From an uncultured Winogradskyella sp. (GTDB taxonomy: Bacteria; Bacteroidota; Bacteroidia; Flavobacteriales; Flavobacteriaceae), in NCBI RefSeq assembly GCF_947498345.1, contig NZ_CANMJY010000005.1, positions 124,001 through 188,000 on the forward strand: a DNA stretch of 64,000 bases. Direction: 5' to 3'. A program made the position numbers and the translations under genes. Below the pieces are notes generated by a model. It ran no database searches and was not told where the DNA came from. It worked only from the letters and a program-made list of their open reading frames with translations. Numbering within the stretch: the first letter of the stretch is position 1; each line of letters starts with the position of its first letter. Shown one piece after another: positions 18,258-29,117 of this stretch.

Positions 18258-19176
18258 AGGAAAGGAAAAGTTTTTCTACATCATCTAAATTGGTATCCTC
18301 CCATCTAAAGTAAAGCAATGCTGTGTTTGGATTTAACTCATTGGCTTGTAACATATCTAATACGCCAACTTGTGCATTTCTGGACATACGAGGTGCGAAA
18401 CTATAAGGTTCGTTATCAAAATCACATTGAAAGAAATCATTAGCCCATTCACTTTGACATAGCCTTTCGTTGATTAGCTCGCTTATAAAAACATCCAATT
18501 TTTCATTCTGAACCGCTAGCTTTTTTGCCTTAAAAAATGTTGGCTTTCTGGTACTTTGTCTATGATAGTATTCTATATCTTTTGATTGTACTGTTCTTGC
18601 TGACGCATGCCCAAATATATCTACTAGTCCAAAGTTCTCAGAATCGGTTGCAATTTCTAGCTCTGCTTTTTTAGAACTAGAAATCGCTAATGTCCAGCTA
18701 TCCATAGTTGCACATTCTGTTACAACATATATATCTCGAAACGAATAAAAAGTTTGTGTAAGCTTAATAATAAGCTGTTGCCAAATGTCTGTCCAATTTA
18801 AAATTTTAACGGCTCTTGGTTCAGTTCCTTTAAAGAAGTAGCTTCCTTGCTTTTTAAATGCCAATATTTGTTTGCTAAACTCAAAATCTCCTTCTATTGG
18901 ATTATTTCCAGTACCTCTACCAGAATAGGGTTTTGTAACGCCTTCACCAAAACGCCAATTAGCTGGGTTTAGTTTTACATCATATTCTATTTCTACAGCT
19001 TCTGGATCTACTATACACTTCCTAAAAATATTGCCAAGTACAATTATTTCTCCATTCTTAATTTGAAAAAAATCACCTGGGTAAATACTCTGATTAATTG
19101 GCTTAGAGGGTATAAAGCCTCCTGTATTTAAATACATGCCTCTATAAAATTTTCTATAAACTGTATCCATAAGCAT
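18247..19176 (-). CDS. Unknown eCIS-cluster protein (309 aa)
   Basis: I do not recognise this family. The protein has 309 residues, no signal peptide and no membrane segment. It appears alpha/beta with many aromatic residues; readable landmarks are the N-terminal FYRGMYLNTGGFIPSKP and the C-terminal RMSRNAQVGVLDMLQ. It overlaps the ATPase start by 11 bases, and such tight coupling suggests the two act together, for example as an assembly or loading factor. A second ATG lies two codons downstream of the chosen one. Structure prediction would be the most useful next evidence. Confidence 0.75.
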   Translation of the reverse strand: MLMDTVYRKFYRGMYLNTGGFIPSKPINQSIYPGDFFQIKNGEIIVLGNIFRKCIVDPEAVEIEYDVKLNPANWRFGEGVTKPYSGRGTGNNPIEGDFEFSKQILAFKKQGSYFFKGTEPRAVKILNWTDIWQQLIIKLTQTFYSFRDIYVVTECATMDSWTLAISSSKKAELEIATDSENFGLVDIFGHASARTVQSKDIEYYHRQSTRKPTFFKAKKLAVQNEKLDVFISELINERLCQSEWANDFFQCDFDNEPYSFAPRMSRNAQVGVLDMLQANELNPNTALLYFRWEDTNLDDVEKLFLSYGS

Positions 19177-19234
19177 TCTACTTACGTATTACCCATTGCT
19201 ATTTGTTTATAGTAATGGTAAATACCAATTAATA

Positions 19235-20059
19235 TCAAGACGCTAATGCTGCTGCCTTAGCTGCAGCTAAACCAGCTTCTAAAGATGCTAGTTTTATCTG
19301 ACCTCTTTCTAATTTAGCCGTCGTCTCATTTAGTTGAAGTGTGGTGTCAACACTAGCAGTTAAAGCTTGTTCATAATCATCTTTAGCATCTTCATATGCT
19401 TGATAAATTAAATCTTTAAGACAAGTATCTACTGTATCGTCCGCTTTAGAACCATCAAGTTTTTTTCCGATAATGGTATAGTATAACCTCTGTGATTGAA
19501 TGAACTCTGTTGCAGAAACAGACTCACATTCAAAACTGGTTGCTTGAGATGCAAATGCTGATTTTAGGGCTATTAAAGTTAAAGCAACAGCATTATTAGC
19601 ATCTTCGCCAGCTGTTGTAATCATAGTAATCAACTCATCCGAAATTAAAGGGTTTAAGGCTTTTTGACGAACTACTAAATTTGATAATTTATTTACTACT
19701 TCTGCCGAGTAAATCAATTTTTCAATTACAGTTTTTATCTCGCAAGCTACTGTCTTTAATTTAGCATCTGCATCTACAATCTCTTCAAAAGCTATTTCTG
19801 AATTATCCATAAGATCAAATGCTTTTTGAATGATGTCATCTAGTGCTTCTTTATTTTTGAGTGCCTTAGTTCTATCATTTTCTGCCGTAGATAAAAAAGC
19901 TTGAAACTTAGTTAATTTAGTATTTAAAGAAGTTGTAATTGCTTTTAGTTGTTCTACGTAATCTTTTTGATTTGTAACTGCTATTTTCAAAGCATCTAAT
20001 TCTGCTTTCTTTTCTTCAGTTACACCGTATTTATCATATATTCTTATTGTAGTTCCCAT
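19235..20059 (-). CDS. All-helical coiled-coil protein of the eCIS cluster
   Basis: The 274-residue protein starts MGTTIRIYDKYGV, after which almost the whole sequence is helical with heptad-like spacing, ending in an Ala-rich AAAKAAALAS tail. There is no signal peptide, membrane segment or catalytic motif. It lies 18 bases downstream of another partly helical protein and 58 bases upstream of the 309-residue gene. In Afp/PVC clusters the fibre gene lies near here, before the tape-measure gene. I see no fibre homology, so a structural or chaperone role is inference from position and fold. Confidence 0.75.
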   Translation of the reverse strand: MGTTIRIYDKYGVTEEKKAELDALKIAVTNQKDYVEQLKAITTSLNTKLTKFQAFLSTAENDRTKALKNKEALDDIIQKAFDLMDNSEIAFEEIVDADAKLKTVACEIKTVIEKLIYSAEVVNKLSNLVVRQKALNPLISDELITMITTAGEDANNAVALTLIALKSAFASQATSFECESVSATEFIQSQRLYYTIIGKKLDGSKADDTVDTCLKDLIYQAYEDAKDDYEQALTASVDTTLQLNETTAKLERGQIKLASLEAGLAAAKAAALAS

Positions 20060-20077
20060 AATATTATTGTTTTTAAT

Positions 20078-22156
20078 TTACTTTTTATCTTTTTTGTCTT
20101 TTTTGTTTTTTTTCTTCGCTTCCAGCTCTTCCTTTACTTCTTCAATATCTTCTAAAGCATGATTTAATTGACTTAAAATTGTTCCGTCAGAAGTATCGTT
20201 TTTATAAACAAAAAAGGGCTGTTCTCCGTAATCTGTTAAAGCATTGGTGTACTCTTTTTTATTATCTCCAACATTAATTGAAAGTATTACTGGGATATAC
20301 TTATGCCCATCCATTAATCGGTTACCAAAATTATCAGTAATATCTGGTAGTATTTTAACTGTGGCACTACCTGTAATAAATTCGTTTTCTTCATTTATAA
20401 CATCATACTCTATATCCGCTGCTTTATAGCTTCCGGCTGGGACTTGTTCTGCCACACAGAGATTAAATAAAAATCTATCTGTAGAATCAATTATAGGTGG
20501 AAAAACTTCTGTTCCGAATCCCCCTTTAATTTGATTAAGACTATCTATTTCTGCTTGACAATTGGTTATTTTTTCTCTTATACTTAATAAATATTTATCC
20601 TCACCCTTAGAGCCACTAGGTGCATCCTCTCCAACTTCAATTGGGTTATTAGCTAGATATTGCTTTCTTGCTTTCATCTGAACTTTCAATAATGTCATTT
20701 GAGATTGTTTTTTAGCATATTGCTTGTCATGGTCACTTGCCATTTTCTCTAAATATTCAGCATATCCTTCCAAGTTATTGAGCCATGCCTGAGTAAGAAG
20801 CCCTTTAGTAAGCTTCTCGTCACTTGGCAAAAACATACAGCGATACTCTATATCTTCTACGTTAACAAAAGATTCTTGCTTTACATTGAATTTTAACTCT
20901 TGAGGAGTAGAATCTTTTGGTACATCTATATCAAATGCCTTCTCTAATACTGTTGTAAGCTTAAAAGTAGCCGAAGGTGCAGTTATATAATCATCAAAAT
21001 TATTTATTGTTTTTTTATAGTCATCGTCAAGAATTGCATAGACGAATACTACATACTCCTCTCCTAGCTTTAATTCTTCCCCATCAGAATCATATAGCTC
21101 AGTTATAGATATAGGGATATCAAAAGTTGTGGTTTGAGGATTAGGTGGAGGAATAATAGGCAACCCTGCTGGTACACTACGATTATCCTTTTTATAATTT
21201 GCCTGTGCAGTATTAACAGTAAATGTAGATTTCTTATTATCCTTAACCAGCATTATGTAATAATTTTTAACTGGGTATGGGTTTAAAACCACATCTGTAT
21301 CCTCATCAGTATCTGAAGATTTTTTAACATCTACACAATCAAACTGGGTGAACGCAGATTTGTATCTATTAAACAACACATTATAACTTATATTGGTTAA
21401 GTTAGACACTTGTAAGTCTAGATTGAGTTCTTCGTTATTTAGTTGATAAGCTTCAGTAGTAGCAATAGCTTCTCCAGTAACATCTTCTAACTCTCCTTCT
21501 GCTTTCTTTTCTATTACATGGGCTTCTGCTAAAACTTCATTATCCTTATCTACAGCTTCGGAAATTTCATTAAACTCACTTGTAACAACGTCTAGCAATG
21601 TCTTAATTGATGTATCTGTGCTTACAGCTTTTTCTTCTATAGATGATGCAGATATCTCAGCAGAGAGTGCAGAAGCTTCCATAGCATGTTGTGAAACTTT
21701 CTCAGCTAAATATGCTGTATCGTCCATTAAGCATTTTGCATACTGTGCTTCATCAAATATTTGCGAATTATAATCGGCAGCATTAACAATGCTAAAAATA
21801 CTACCAGTATCACTTGCTAGTTTAGTTATGGCATTAGCAGCTACTTCGATATTTGCAGCAGAAACAGCTGAATTTGTAACTGATTGTGTAACAAGTGTAT
21901 TTTCTACTTCTGCTGAAGCTACAACATTGGTAGATATATTGCTGTCTACAATATTAGCATGCTTTACCCTCTCTTTTTTGTCGTATTTCTCTAAAGCTAA
22001 ATTAAGCTGTTCGGAAGCTGTTATTCTTGCTCCTTGAGCATAATATAGAGTGAACATTGAAGCATCTTTTTTGGCTTCTATGCTCTGTACTTCTGATTCC
22101 TGATCGCCCAACGAGGCAACAACTGTGGAATGTAAATTTTCGTTATAAGAACTCAT
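20078..22156 (-). CDS. Helical/beta-sandwich structural protein of the eCIS cluster with poly-Lys tail
   Basis: The protein has 692 residues. Residues 1 to about 235 are helical and rich in Ala, Glu and Ser. Residues about 250-420 look like beta-sandwich (FN3-like) sequence with KNYYIMLVKDN and GEEYVVFVYAILDDDY strands. A second beta region and a coiled coil follow, and the protein ends in a run of Lys/Asp that includes KKDKKDKK. There is no signal peptide. Its size, mixed helical and beta-sandwich make-up and place next to the tape-measure gene make a fibre, collar or tether component plausible. I recognise no specific family. Confidence 0.75.
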   Translation of the reverse strand: MSSYNENLHSTVVASLGDQESEVQSIEAKKDASMFTLYYAQGARITASEQLNLALEKYDKKERVKHANIVDSNISTNVVASAEVENTLVTQSVTNSAVSAANIEVAANAITKLASDTGSIFSIVNAADYNSQIFDEAQYAKCLMDDTAYLAEKVSQHAMEASALSAEISASSIEEKAVSTDTSIKTLLDVVTSEFNEISEAVDKDNEVLAEAHVIEKKAEGELEDVTGEAIATTEAYQLNNEELNLDLQVSNLTNISYNVLFNRYKSAFTQFDCVDVKKSSDTDEDTDVVLNPYPVKNYYIMLVKDNKKSTFTVNTAQANYKKDNRSVPAGLPIIPPPNPQTTTFDIPISITELYDSDGEELKLGEEYVVFVYAILDDDYKKTINNFDDYITAPSATFKLTTVLEKAFDIDVPKDSTPQELKFNVKQESFVNVEDIEYRCMFLPSDEKLTKGLLTQAWLNNLEGYAEYLEKMASDHDKQYAKKQSQMTLLKVQMKARKQYLANNPIEVGEDAPSGSKGEDKYLLSIREKITNCQAEIDSLNQIKGGFGTEVFPPIIDSTDRFLFNLCVAEQVPAGSYKAADIEYDVINEENEFITGSATVKILPDITDNFGNRLMDGHKYIPVILSINVGDNKKEYTNALTDYGEQPFFVYKNDTSDGTILSQLNHALEDIEEVKEELEAKKKNKKDKKDKK

Positions 22157-22266
22157 AAAACTGTTTTTTTAAATTATTAATAGATTTTTGTTTTTCTGGT
22201 TTGTAGTTAATCGTTAACTTCTATCATTTTTAATTCTTGATATTAATTTCTCATTGGTTTTATATT

Positions 22267-25200
22267 TTAATATGGCCATACAACATGTAATGGTTTATCC
22301 ATCCATGGGAATTTTATTATTGAAAATGAAAAAGGGGATTTATTTATAAGAATATCATATGCTCTCTTTTCTACTGTTAGTTCCCAAGCATCTTCTCTTT
22401 CTAACAACAATCCTGTTCTAATTATCCAATTCCCCCTAAAACCTTCTATAGATGAGTTTCCAATTGCTGACCAATGTTTTGTGACAGCAATTACTAATCC
22501 ATCGATCAATTTTCTTTTATCATTAGGTATATCTATTTTGTCTAATACTGGTGTTTCAACACTTAGCCCACTAAGGACTTTATTGAGTATTAAGTACTGT
22601 TCTTCTGTTTTGCTAATTCCTGTTGCTACGTATTGTAAGTAGTGTACGGCTTCTAATTGAGAAGCTGTACTTAAAAATTTTCCGGCTTCTATAAGCCCTA
22701 GTCGTTCAAAAAGCAATGGAAAGTATGTGTTTATTAAAACCAACCCAGCATTGGTAATCGGAATAGCATTTTTCGGTTCTTCAAACTTTTTAACATGTGT
22801 TAATGGTATTATCTTATCTTGGCTTAACTTATAGTCTTCTTTCTCATATAATTTTGTTTGCTCTGCTTTGGTAATTAAATAAAATTCTGCTTGATAAGCC
22901 ATTGGGAAACTTACAATGGTTGAAACAATACTTTTCTCAAAATCTACCATTGAAATTCTTCTTTTTACATTTAACTCCAATATCAACCTAGTCCAAACTG
23001 CATTGGGCATAACTTTGCCCCAATGCCCAGAAAGCCATGCTTCAATAAATATCTTAAAGATTATATTCTGTATTTGGTTAGAAGTTATTCCACTTATAGA
23101 CACTAAACTTATAGCTTTATAAAAGTGTTCAAATTGTTTTATACTGTGCTTTTGAGTTGGGTTTAGTTTTATTATAAGACTGAATAGATTTTGAGTTTCA
23201 ATTATATCTATTAACCTGAAAAATTTGGAATCAGAAACTGACCTATGTTTTAATACAGAAAATAGTACTAAAGGATAAGTTTTAACAAGCTTCTTTAGCA
23301 AATCATTTATTCCATATTTATTAATGGAAATATACCATGAAGGAATTTTTTCATTAACAATCAATGAGTAGCATAATTCTTCTAAATTATAGTAGCTATT
23401 ACATCCTAGAAAGTTTTCTAACTCATTCTTAGCATTTTTTGTCTGTGCTTGTCTAAAAACACTATTCTTTGCAACCAAAATATTCTTTAAAACATGCGGT
23501 ATTTTAATAAGTAATGTCTCCATTTCGGCATAAACTATTTCTGCCTCTTTATTAATATTAACTAAGGTTTTGTCCACAATTTCTTCTAGGTATACTTTGG
23601 CATTAACATCTGACTTTAAAGCCTTTACACAGGCTTTCCAATAATTAAATTGTTCAACTTCTCTTAACTCTCCATCAACTAATTGATTACTAAGATTTTC
23701 TAGTATTGCTATGCTTTTTATTACTTCTTTTGATTTTGATTTTGATTGAGCTCCATATATAATTGCTTTAACAAATTGCTGAAATGAAATTGATTGCATT
23801 AGGTTATTTAATTGCTTATCGGTAGTTTTATTAGCTTCTATAATTTTTACCACCTCATTTGGGGTTACCTCAAATGCAAGACTTAATAGTTCTTTTTCAG
23901 AATAGTCCTTCGACTTTTTACTAGAAGAATGAAAAAATGCATTTATTTCTGAAGTTAATTGTGATTGAGTTAATGTATTACCATTACTAAGTTTATAGGA
24001 CCTTCCTTTTATTAAAGCTTCTTGATGCAAATCCTCAATTGAAAGGCTTTTTGGAAATGCATACATAATTGCTTTATTAAACAGATGTATCAATTGAGTA
24101 GTGTTTCCTAAATAGCTACTATAATCTATAACACAAACCCAAAATAGCTCTATAAGCTTTTGTTTTATTTCTTCTTTTGCTAAGTATTTATAATCATCTT
24201 TTAAATATTCAAAATATCTTTCTACTTGATTATTCATTACCAATTCTCCATCCTTAACCAAATAGTTTAATACCTCTTTATTCCTATTAGTATCTATTAA
24301 TTCTGCATAAGTAAGTCTCCCATTTCTTATATTAGTCAAAAGCTTTTCTGATACTTCCACCTTTCTATTACCAACATTGTTCATTAATTTTAAAATGGCT
24401 TCGAAAACTGGTAGTTTATTGCTATCTATTCTACTTCTTAATTGAGAGAAAACAGTTTTACTAATTTCTAATTCTGGTCTTTTTGCATTTTCTGATGCCT
24501 CTTGGAATAGATTTAAAAATTCATCTTGATGAATTTTTTCCATATCAAAAATGTGTTCCTTATAAAGTAGATTCAGTAGCCTTGTCGCATCTAATTCTGG
24601 ATTAAGTATAAATGCCTTTATACTCTGAGTTACCACAAAAATCAAAGTATCATTACCAGTCTCTTTTATGGCATTTTTTAGGTTAAATATTAAATCTCTT
24701 ATCGACCCTTCAGAAGAATTTAATAGTATATCTGTTGTATAAGAATCTAGAACTAATGATAGAAATTGGTGTAATTGTGTTTTATCTGACCATTGTAACA
24801 ACGCCTTATATGCCTTTGTAGGATTAGCTACTACCCAATCAATAAAAGCTTGCTGTATAGACATTACAAAGGTATTATCTACTACTTTTTGTTTTGCTTT
24901 ACCAAAATGTTCTAGTAAGCTTTTTAATTGTAAGTCAGAAGATTTAAACCCTCTTTTGTGAGGTCTATCATCAAGAAAAGCTTTCATAGTGCAATAAATG
25001 CTTACTGTAGAATCGCTCTTTAATAATGATGAAGACACATTAACTGCATTAAAGGCTTTATAAAATTGCTTTTCGGAGCTTTTATCTCTTTTTCTAAATT
25101 CTGTTAGAAAATATTTTAAAAACTCTTTTACATTAAATGAAGTTGACTTATGCTTTAAAGAATATTCTAGACCAATCTGCAAGAGTTTTTTTTGGTTAAT

Positions 25201-26412
25201 TTTAATTTTTCCTTCTTGCCCAACTTCATTAATAAAATTGATGCTTTCTATTATAATATTAGATTCGTTATGAGTAATGGATTTTAATACTTCCTCTAAA
25301 GCTGAGGGGCTCAAATCATTTACTATACGTTGCCAAGAACTCTTAGAATTGTATACTAATCTTAGTGAATCAGCTAATTTTACTTTGTTTTCTTTAGATA
25401 ATGCAATTATTAGTTCATTAAATTTTTCTTTTTCGGGTTTTGTTTTTTTCTTGTTGCTTCTGAGCATTCGTGTAAGAATCTCCCAATAGTTAGTAACATC
25501 AGTACTTTTACCTTGCTTTTGCCTTAATAGCGCATTCTCTTTTACCAATTCTTTTAATACAATAACAAAATCTGGCTTTATAAAAGACATGTCCTTTATA
25601 CTTTTAACAGCACTATCTATAGATTTTATGAGCGTTTTGTAATCAATGTTATAATGGTTTGCTACCTTAACTATACTGCTCTTTATAAAAGTCTTTTTAT
25701 TAAATAATGTACCTCTCTCAACTAGGAGATAATCTAGAACCCAAAGCCATAAGTTTTTTCTAAATCCATCCGAACTCGCCTGAACTATTGGTTTTTTTTG
25801 TTGAATTTTTGTGAGCTCATTTGCAAAGTCAAAAATCTGTACATAATTACTTGGCTCTAGACCTTCAATAATCATTAATAAGTTTTCCTCCTTAATCTGC
25901 CATGCGATTCGCTTTCTTACATTTTCATTTACTCCTATTTCTTTTATCATTCTATCAATTTCTTTCTTATCATTCTTTAACAATGAAGAAAGAATTTGGT
26001 TCACAGATCCATTTTTAGACTCATAATTCCATGGCATATAACCTTGTATCAAAAAGGTTTTAATTAGCTCAATTTTAGAAGTGTTTGCATAAAGTATTTT
26101 GAGCTTTCTAGAACCTCTATTAGATTCTAACAATAGATTCCCTAACTTTTCTTGTAAAGCTTCTTTGAGTTTTTTTGATAAACTGTAGTTAAGGTTTTTA
26201 TAATTTACAACACCCAAGTCCAATTCCAAAGAATCTATTTCCCACGTTTGTTCTTGTGTACAAGCCTTATCAAAAATGCTATTAATTTCCCTTGGCATAT
26301 AGTTTTTGCTCCATGAACTCAATTGACCCTGAAACTCATAGGCAGTTTCCTTCTTATCAAAAGAGGTATCCCATTTTAGCCTAGAAATTATATGTGTATA
26401 GCTTTGGGTCAT
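22267..26412 (-). CDS. eCIS tape-measure / assembly protein (Afp14-like, CIS_TMP family)
   Basis: The protein has 1,381 residues and is almost entirely helical. The N-terminus (HIISRLKWDTSFD..., then WEIDSLELDLGVV) matches the signature start of the contractile-injection-system tape-measure family found beside eCIS ATPases. In Afp, length control of the tube is attributed to Afp14. It overlaps the stop of the upstream baseplate gene by four bases (ATGA type), implying translational coupling. If tape-measure length scales with tube length, this large version predicts a comparatively long particle, although members of this family vary widely and the scaling is not proven here. Confidence 0.85.
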   Translation of the reverse strand: MTQSYTHIISRLKWDTSFDKKETAYEFQGQLSSWSKNYMPREINSIFDKACTQEQTWEIDSLELDLGVVNYKNLNYSLSKKLKEALQEKLGNLLLESNRGSRKLKILYANTSKIELIKTFLIQGYMPWNYESKNGSVNQILSSLLKNDKKEIDRMIKEIGVNENVRKRIAWQIKEENLLMIIEGLEPSNYVQIFDFANELTKIQQKKPIVQASSDGFRKNLWLWVLDYLLVERGTLFNKKTFIKSSIVKVANHYNIDYKTLIKSIDSAVKSIKDMSFIKPDFVIVLKELVKENALLRQKQGKSTDVTNYWEILTRMLRSNKKKTKPEKEKFNELIIALSKENKVKLADSLRLVYNSKSSWQRIVNDLSPSALEEVLKSITHNESNIIIESINFINEVGQEGKIKINQKKLLQIGLEYSLKHKSTSFNVKEFLKYFLTEFRKRDKSSEKQFYKAFNAVNVSSSLLKSDSTVSIYCTMKAFLDDRPHKRGFKSSDLQLKSLLEHFGKAKQKVVDNTFVMSIQQAFIDWVVANPTKAYKALLQWSDKTQLHQFLSLVLDSYTTDILLNSSEGSIRDLIFNLKNAIKETGNDTLIFVVTQSIKAFILNPELDATRLLNLLYKEHIFDMEKIHQDEFLNLFQEASENAKRPELEISKTVFSQLRSRIDSNKLPVFEAILKLMNNVGNRKVEVSEKLLTNIRNGRLTYAELIDTNRNKEVLNYLVKDGELVMNNQVERYFEYLKDDYKYLAKEEIKQKLIELFWVCVIDYSSYLGNTTQLIHLFNKAIMYAFPKSLSIEDLHQEALIKGRSYKLSNGNTLTQSQLTSEINAFFHSSSKKSKDYSEKELLSLAFEVTPNEVVKIIEANKTTDKQLNNLMQSISFQQFVKAIIYGAQSKSKSKEVIKSIAILENLSNQLVDGELREVEQFNYWKACVKALKSDVNAKVYLEEIVDKTLVNINKEAEIVYAEMETLLIKIPHVLKNILVAKNSVFRQAQTKNAKNELENFLGCNSYYNLEELCYSLIVNEKIPSWYISINKYGINDLLKKLVKTYPLVLFSVLKHRSVSDSKFFRLIDIIETQNLFSLIIKLNPTQKHSIKQFEHFYKAISLVSISGITSNQIQNIIFKIFIEAWLSGHWGKVMPNAVWTRLILELNVKRRISMVDFEKSIVSTIVSFPMAYQAEFYLITKAEQTKLYEKEDYKLSQDKIIPLTHVKKFEEPKNAIPITNAGLVLINTYFPLLFERLGLIEAGKFLSTASQLEAVHYLQYVATGISKTEEQYLILNKVLSGLSVETPVLDKIDIPNDKRKLIDGLVIAVTKHWSAIGNSSIEGFRGNWIIRTGLLLEREDAWELTVEKRAYDILINKSPFSFSIIKFPWMDKPLHVVWPY

Positions 26413-29117
26413 TTGCTTTTAGAGTTGTTTTTAATAATTTGCTTGACTAATTTTCGTGCGTTCTTAACCAATATCTTTTGTTTTATTTTTTTAGCCTTTT
26501 CTTTAGTAGATGCAGGGTCTTGGTAGATTAATCTATTATGCCATGCATTAAAGAGCAAAATCACAACCCATAACTCAATTGCTGGCAAATAATGACGTCT
26601 AAATTCAATTTGTACAGGACCAGAGCTTTCAAGAAAAAGTCCAAGACGGTCTTTAAAATTGTCATTATTAATAGTTTCTATATAATCGGGAAAATATATA
26701 TCTACTACATTATTAAAATGAGGGTTTTCTAAATACGTGCATATATCCTTTCCCCAATCTGCTTTTATTGCATGCAAATACTCAGATGTATTTAATGGCT
26801 GCTGAATCCAATTTTCATCCCAAGGATATGCTTCTATCTGCTTTAATTGATAAAGCTTTCCATCAATTTTTAGAACTGAATCATTTAATTGATTTTTAAT
26901 TGTTTTGGTATTACTCGTATTGAGCCAATTATGAATTCGCATGGCATCTTCATACTTTAGATCTTTTGCTGTTGTCCAATAACATTTTCTATCTTCAACG
27001 TTTTGAATAATTGTGGCACGAAATTTAGCAACCTGAAACAATAAATTAGTTTCGATAAGAATGCATCCTTTACGTTTTTGTATAAGCCATTTTGCTTGCT
27101 CTATCTCTAAATCTGAAGCTTCTATGCTATTTTTTGTCTTATTAGAAATACCATATTTTGGATTTGTTATAAAATCACTATACAAACTTTTTAAACCAAA
27201 CAATAGGCTTAACTTTAATTCAATAGCAGAGTAATTAAGAAAGTCATTAGAGGATAACTTTTCAAGGTTGTCTACTTGTTCTGAGTTGAAAATAAAATCA
27301 TTTGTAAGTTCTATTTCTTCAAATTCTTCTTTTTCAGGTAAGGTAATCTTATCGGCTCCTTTAAAATTATATGCTTTTTGTCTGTAATACGATAGCAGTC
27401 CTAAATTTTGTAATAATAGACTTTTAAATATTACTTGATCTTGTGTCTTATCTCCTGTGTATTTTGACCCATCTATAATTGCGTCGATAACCAAAGGAGA
27501 TTCTCCATGTCTTGCCAAAAGATGATTTAGTATTTCATTTCGTCTCGAAAAACTTATTTCATCATCTTCTATATAATTTTTGATTCCCCATATATATGAA
27601 TTATACGGATCCTTGATGTAATCTTTCCAACTTCTCTTATCTAGGTCTTTCTTTGAAATATATTTTACAGAAAAATTAAAAATATCATTGCTCTTAAGTA
27701 ATGGTTTTATTTGTGGAATATCATATAAAGATTGATAAAAATACGTAGGAGAAAATGACTCAAATGGTACGGGATAAGAGCCTTTCATCTTTTGAGGATC
27801 ATTATTTGTATTATAAAAGGTATTACTATCTGAAGGGTCTCCAGTCATTGTATTTTTAAATGAAAAGAGCTTACTAATATTTGCTAATTGAGAAAATTGA
27901 TTGGCTAAAACCTGATCTACCAAGGTTAAATAACCCATTAATTGCCTTGATTGTGCAATTTGATAATTAGAAGCACCAGAATCTATTGCATTAACACCTA
28001 CTCTATAGATTTCTGGCAACGTGTTTTGTATAGAATAATAATTATTAATATCTCTATAAGTTCCTTTAGGTAAGTCTGGTCCTAAACAAATTGCGCTTAC
28101 AGATTTAAGCTCTACATTAGTTTCTAACTGATATGTTTTTTTAGCTGTCTCTATCAGTTCTTCTGTGACCTGGTCTTTTATATCTTTTCCATTTCTAGAA
28201 ATCTTTAGTCTATTGGCATTTACTGATTCTATAATATCAATATTAACGACTTGGTTATCTAGGCTATTAATTACTGTAGAATCCTTTGTGTTATAAAACT
28301 TTAGTTGAGATATAACCTCAACACCATTTACCGAAGTCATCAATGCATTTACTTCAGTAAGAAAAACTTTGTTTTTTTTAGGCTTAATATCTTGTGAAAG
28401 TATCCATCCATTTTGAAGTATTGGCCCATTAAAAATAGTATTAGTAGGTATACCCTCTTCTTTTAATTTATCATATCCTTTTTGCTGAACATTTGAAAAG
28501 ATATAGTTATCTAGTTTTACCTGTATCTCAGATAGGAGGCTCTTTACATCTATGTCCTTACCTATATCAATTTGTCCACTTAACAAAACCTCTATCTTTT
28601 CTAGAGGATTAACAACAAATGTTTCACAAAGGTTTCGAGAATTATTTAAAGTATAATATGCAGTTTTACATATAGACTTAATAATTTCTATATTGGTTAT
28701 AGATTTATCAATATGCAGATAAACCATATAACTAGATATACTAGATTTTATAGGAACTATAACTGCATTTGTAACATAATCAACTCTATCAATAAGGTAC
28801 TTAATATAATCTTCAATAGAAATTGGTGAGGTAGTAAGGATATTTTCTGGTAAATAATATTGATTCTCTATAACGAGATCACCATTTACTGTTGTTAGAA
28901 TATCTTTTACAGGAAAATCATTACAGTATCCTAATTCGGTTAGTGCATAGCATATCTGGTCTAGTATAGTAACACCTGGATCACTTGGATTTAAATTAGT
29001 CCATTCGTAATCACTTACATCTTGAATCAGTGCTAACCCTTCTTCTCTCAACAACTTAAAGTTTTGAGTGATTGGGAGCTCTTTATTTACAATATAGCTA
29101 GTAGTCACTTCGATCAT
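26409..29117 (-). CDS. eCIS baseplate wedge protein (Afp12-like)
   Basis: The protein has 902 residues. The N-terminus contains WTNLNPSDPGVTILDQICYALTELGYCNDFP, read here in two parts; the P-x-DPGVT-L motif is the hallmark of J/gp6-type wedge proteins in Afp12 and Pvc12. The rest is a large mixed-fold region without recognised enzymatic motifs. It overlaps the preceding baseplate gene by 20 bases and the tape-measure gene by four, so the three are one translational unit. It should form the hexagonal baseplate wedge with the next protein. Confidence 0.85.
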   Translation of the reverse strand: MIEVTTSYIVNKELPITQNFKLLREEGLALIQDVSDYEWTNLNPSDPGVTILDQICYALTELGYCNDFPVKDILTTVNGDLVIENQYYLPENILTTSPISIEDYIKYLIDRVDYVTNAVIVPIKSSISSYMVYLHIDKSITNIEIIKSICKTAYYTLNNSRNLCETFVVNPLEKIEVLLSGQIDIGKDIDVKSLLSEIQVKLDNYIFSNVQQKGYDKLKEEGIPTNTIFNGPILQNGWILSQDIKPKKNKVFLTEVNALMTSVNGVEVISQLKFYNTKDSTVINSLDNQVVNIDIIESVNANRLKISRNGKDIKDQVTEELIETAKKTYQLETNVELKSVSAICLGPDLPKGTYRDINNYYSIQNTLPEIYRVGVNAIDSGASNYQIAQSRQLMGYLTLVDQVLANQFSQLANISKLFSFKNTMTGDPSDSNTFYNTNNDPQKMKGSYPVPFESFSPTYFYQSLYDIPQIKPLLKSNDIFNFSVKYISKKDLDKRSWKDYIKDPYNSYIWGIKNYIEDDEISFSRRNEILNHLLARHGESPLVIDAIIDGSKYTGDKTQDQVIFKSLLLQNLGLLSYYRQKAYNFKGADKITLPEKEEFEEIELTNDFIFNSEQVDNLEKLSSNDFLNYSAIELKLSLLFGLKSLYSDFITNPKYGISNKTKNSIEASDLEIEQAKWLIQKRKGCILIETNLLFQVAKFRATIIQNVEDRKCYWTTAKDLKYEDAMRIHNWLNTSNTKTIKNQLNDSVLKIDGKLYQLKQIEAYPWDENWIQQPLNTSEYLHAIKADWGKDICTYLENPHFNNVVDIYFPDYIETINNDNFKDRLGLFLESSGPVQIEFRRHYLPAIELWVVILLFNAWHNRLIYQDPASTKEKAKKIKQKILVKNARKLVKQIIKNNSKSK

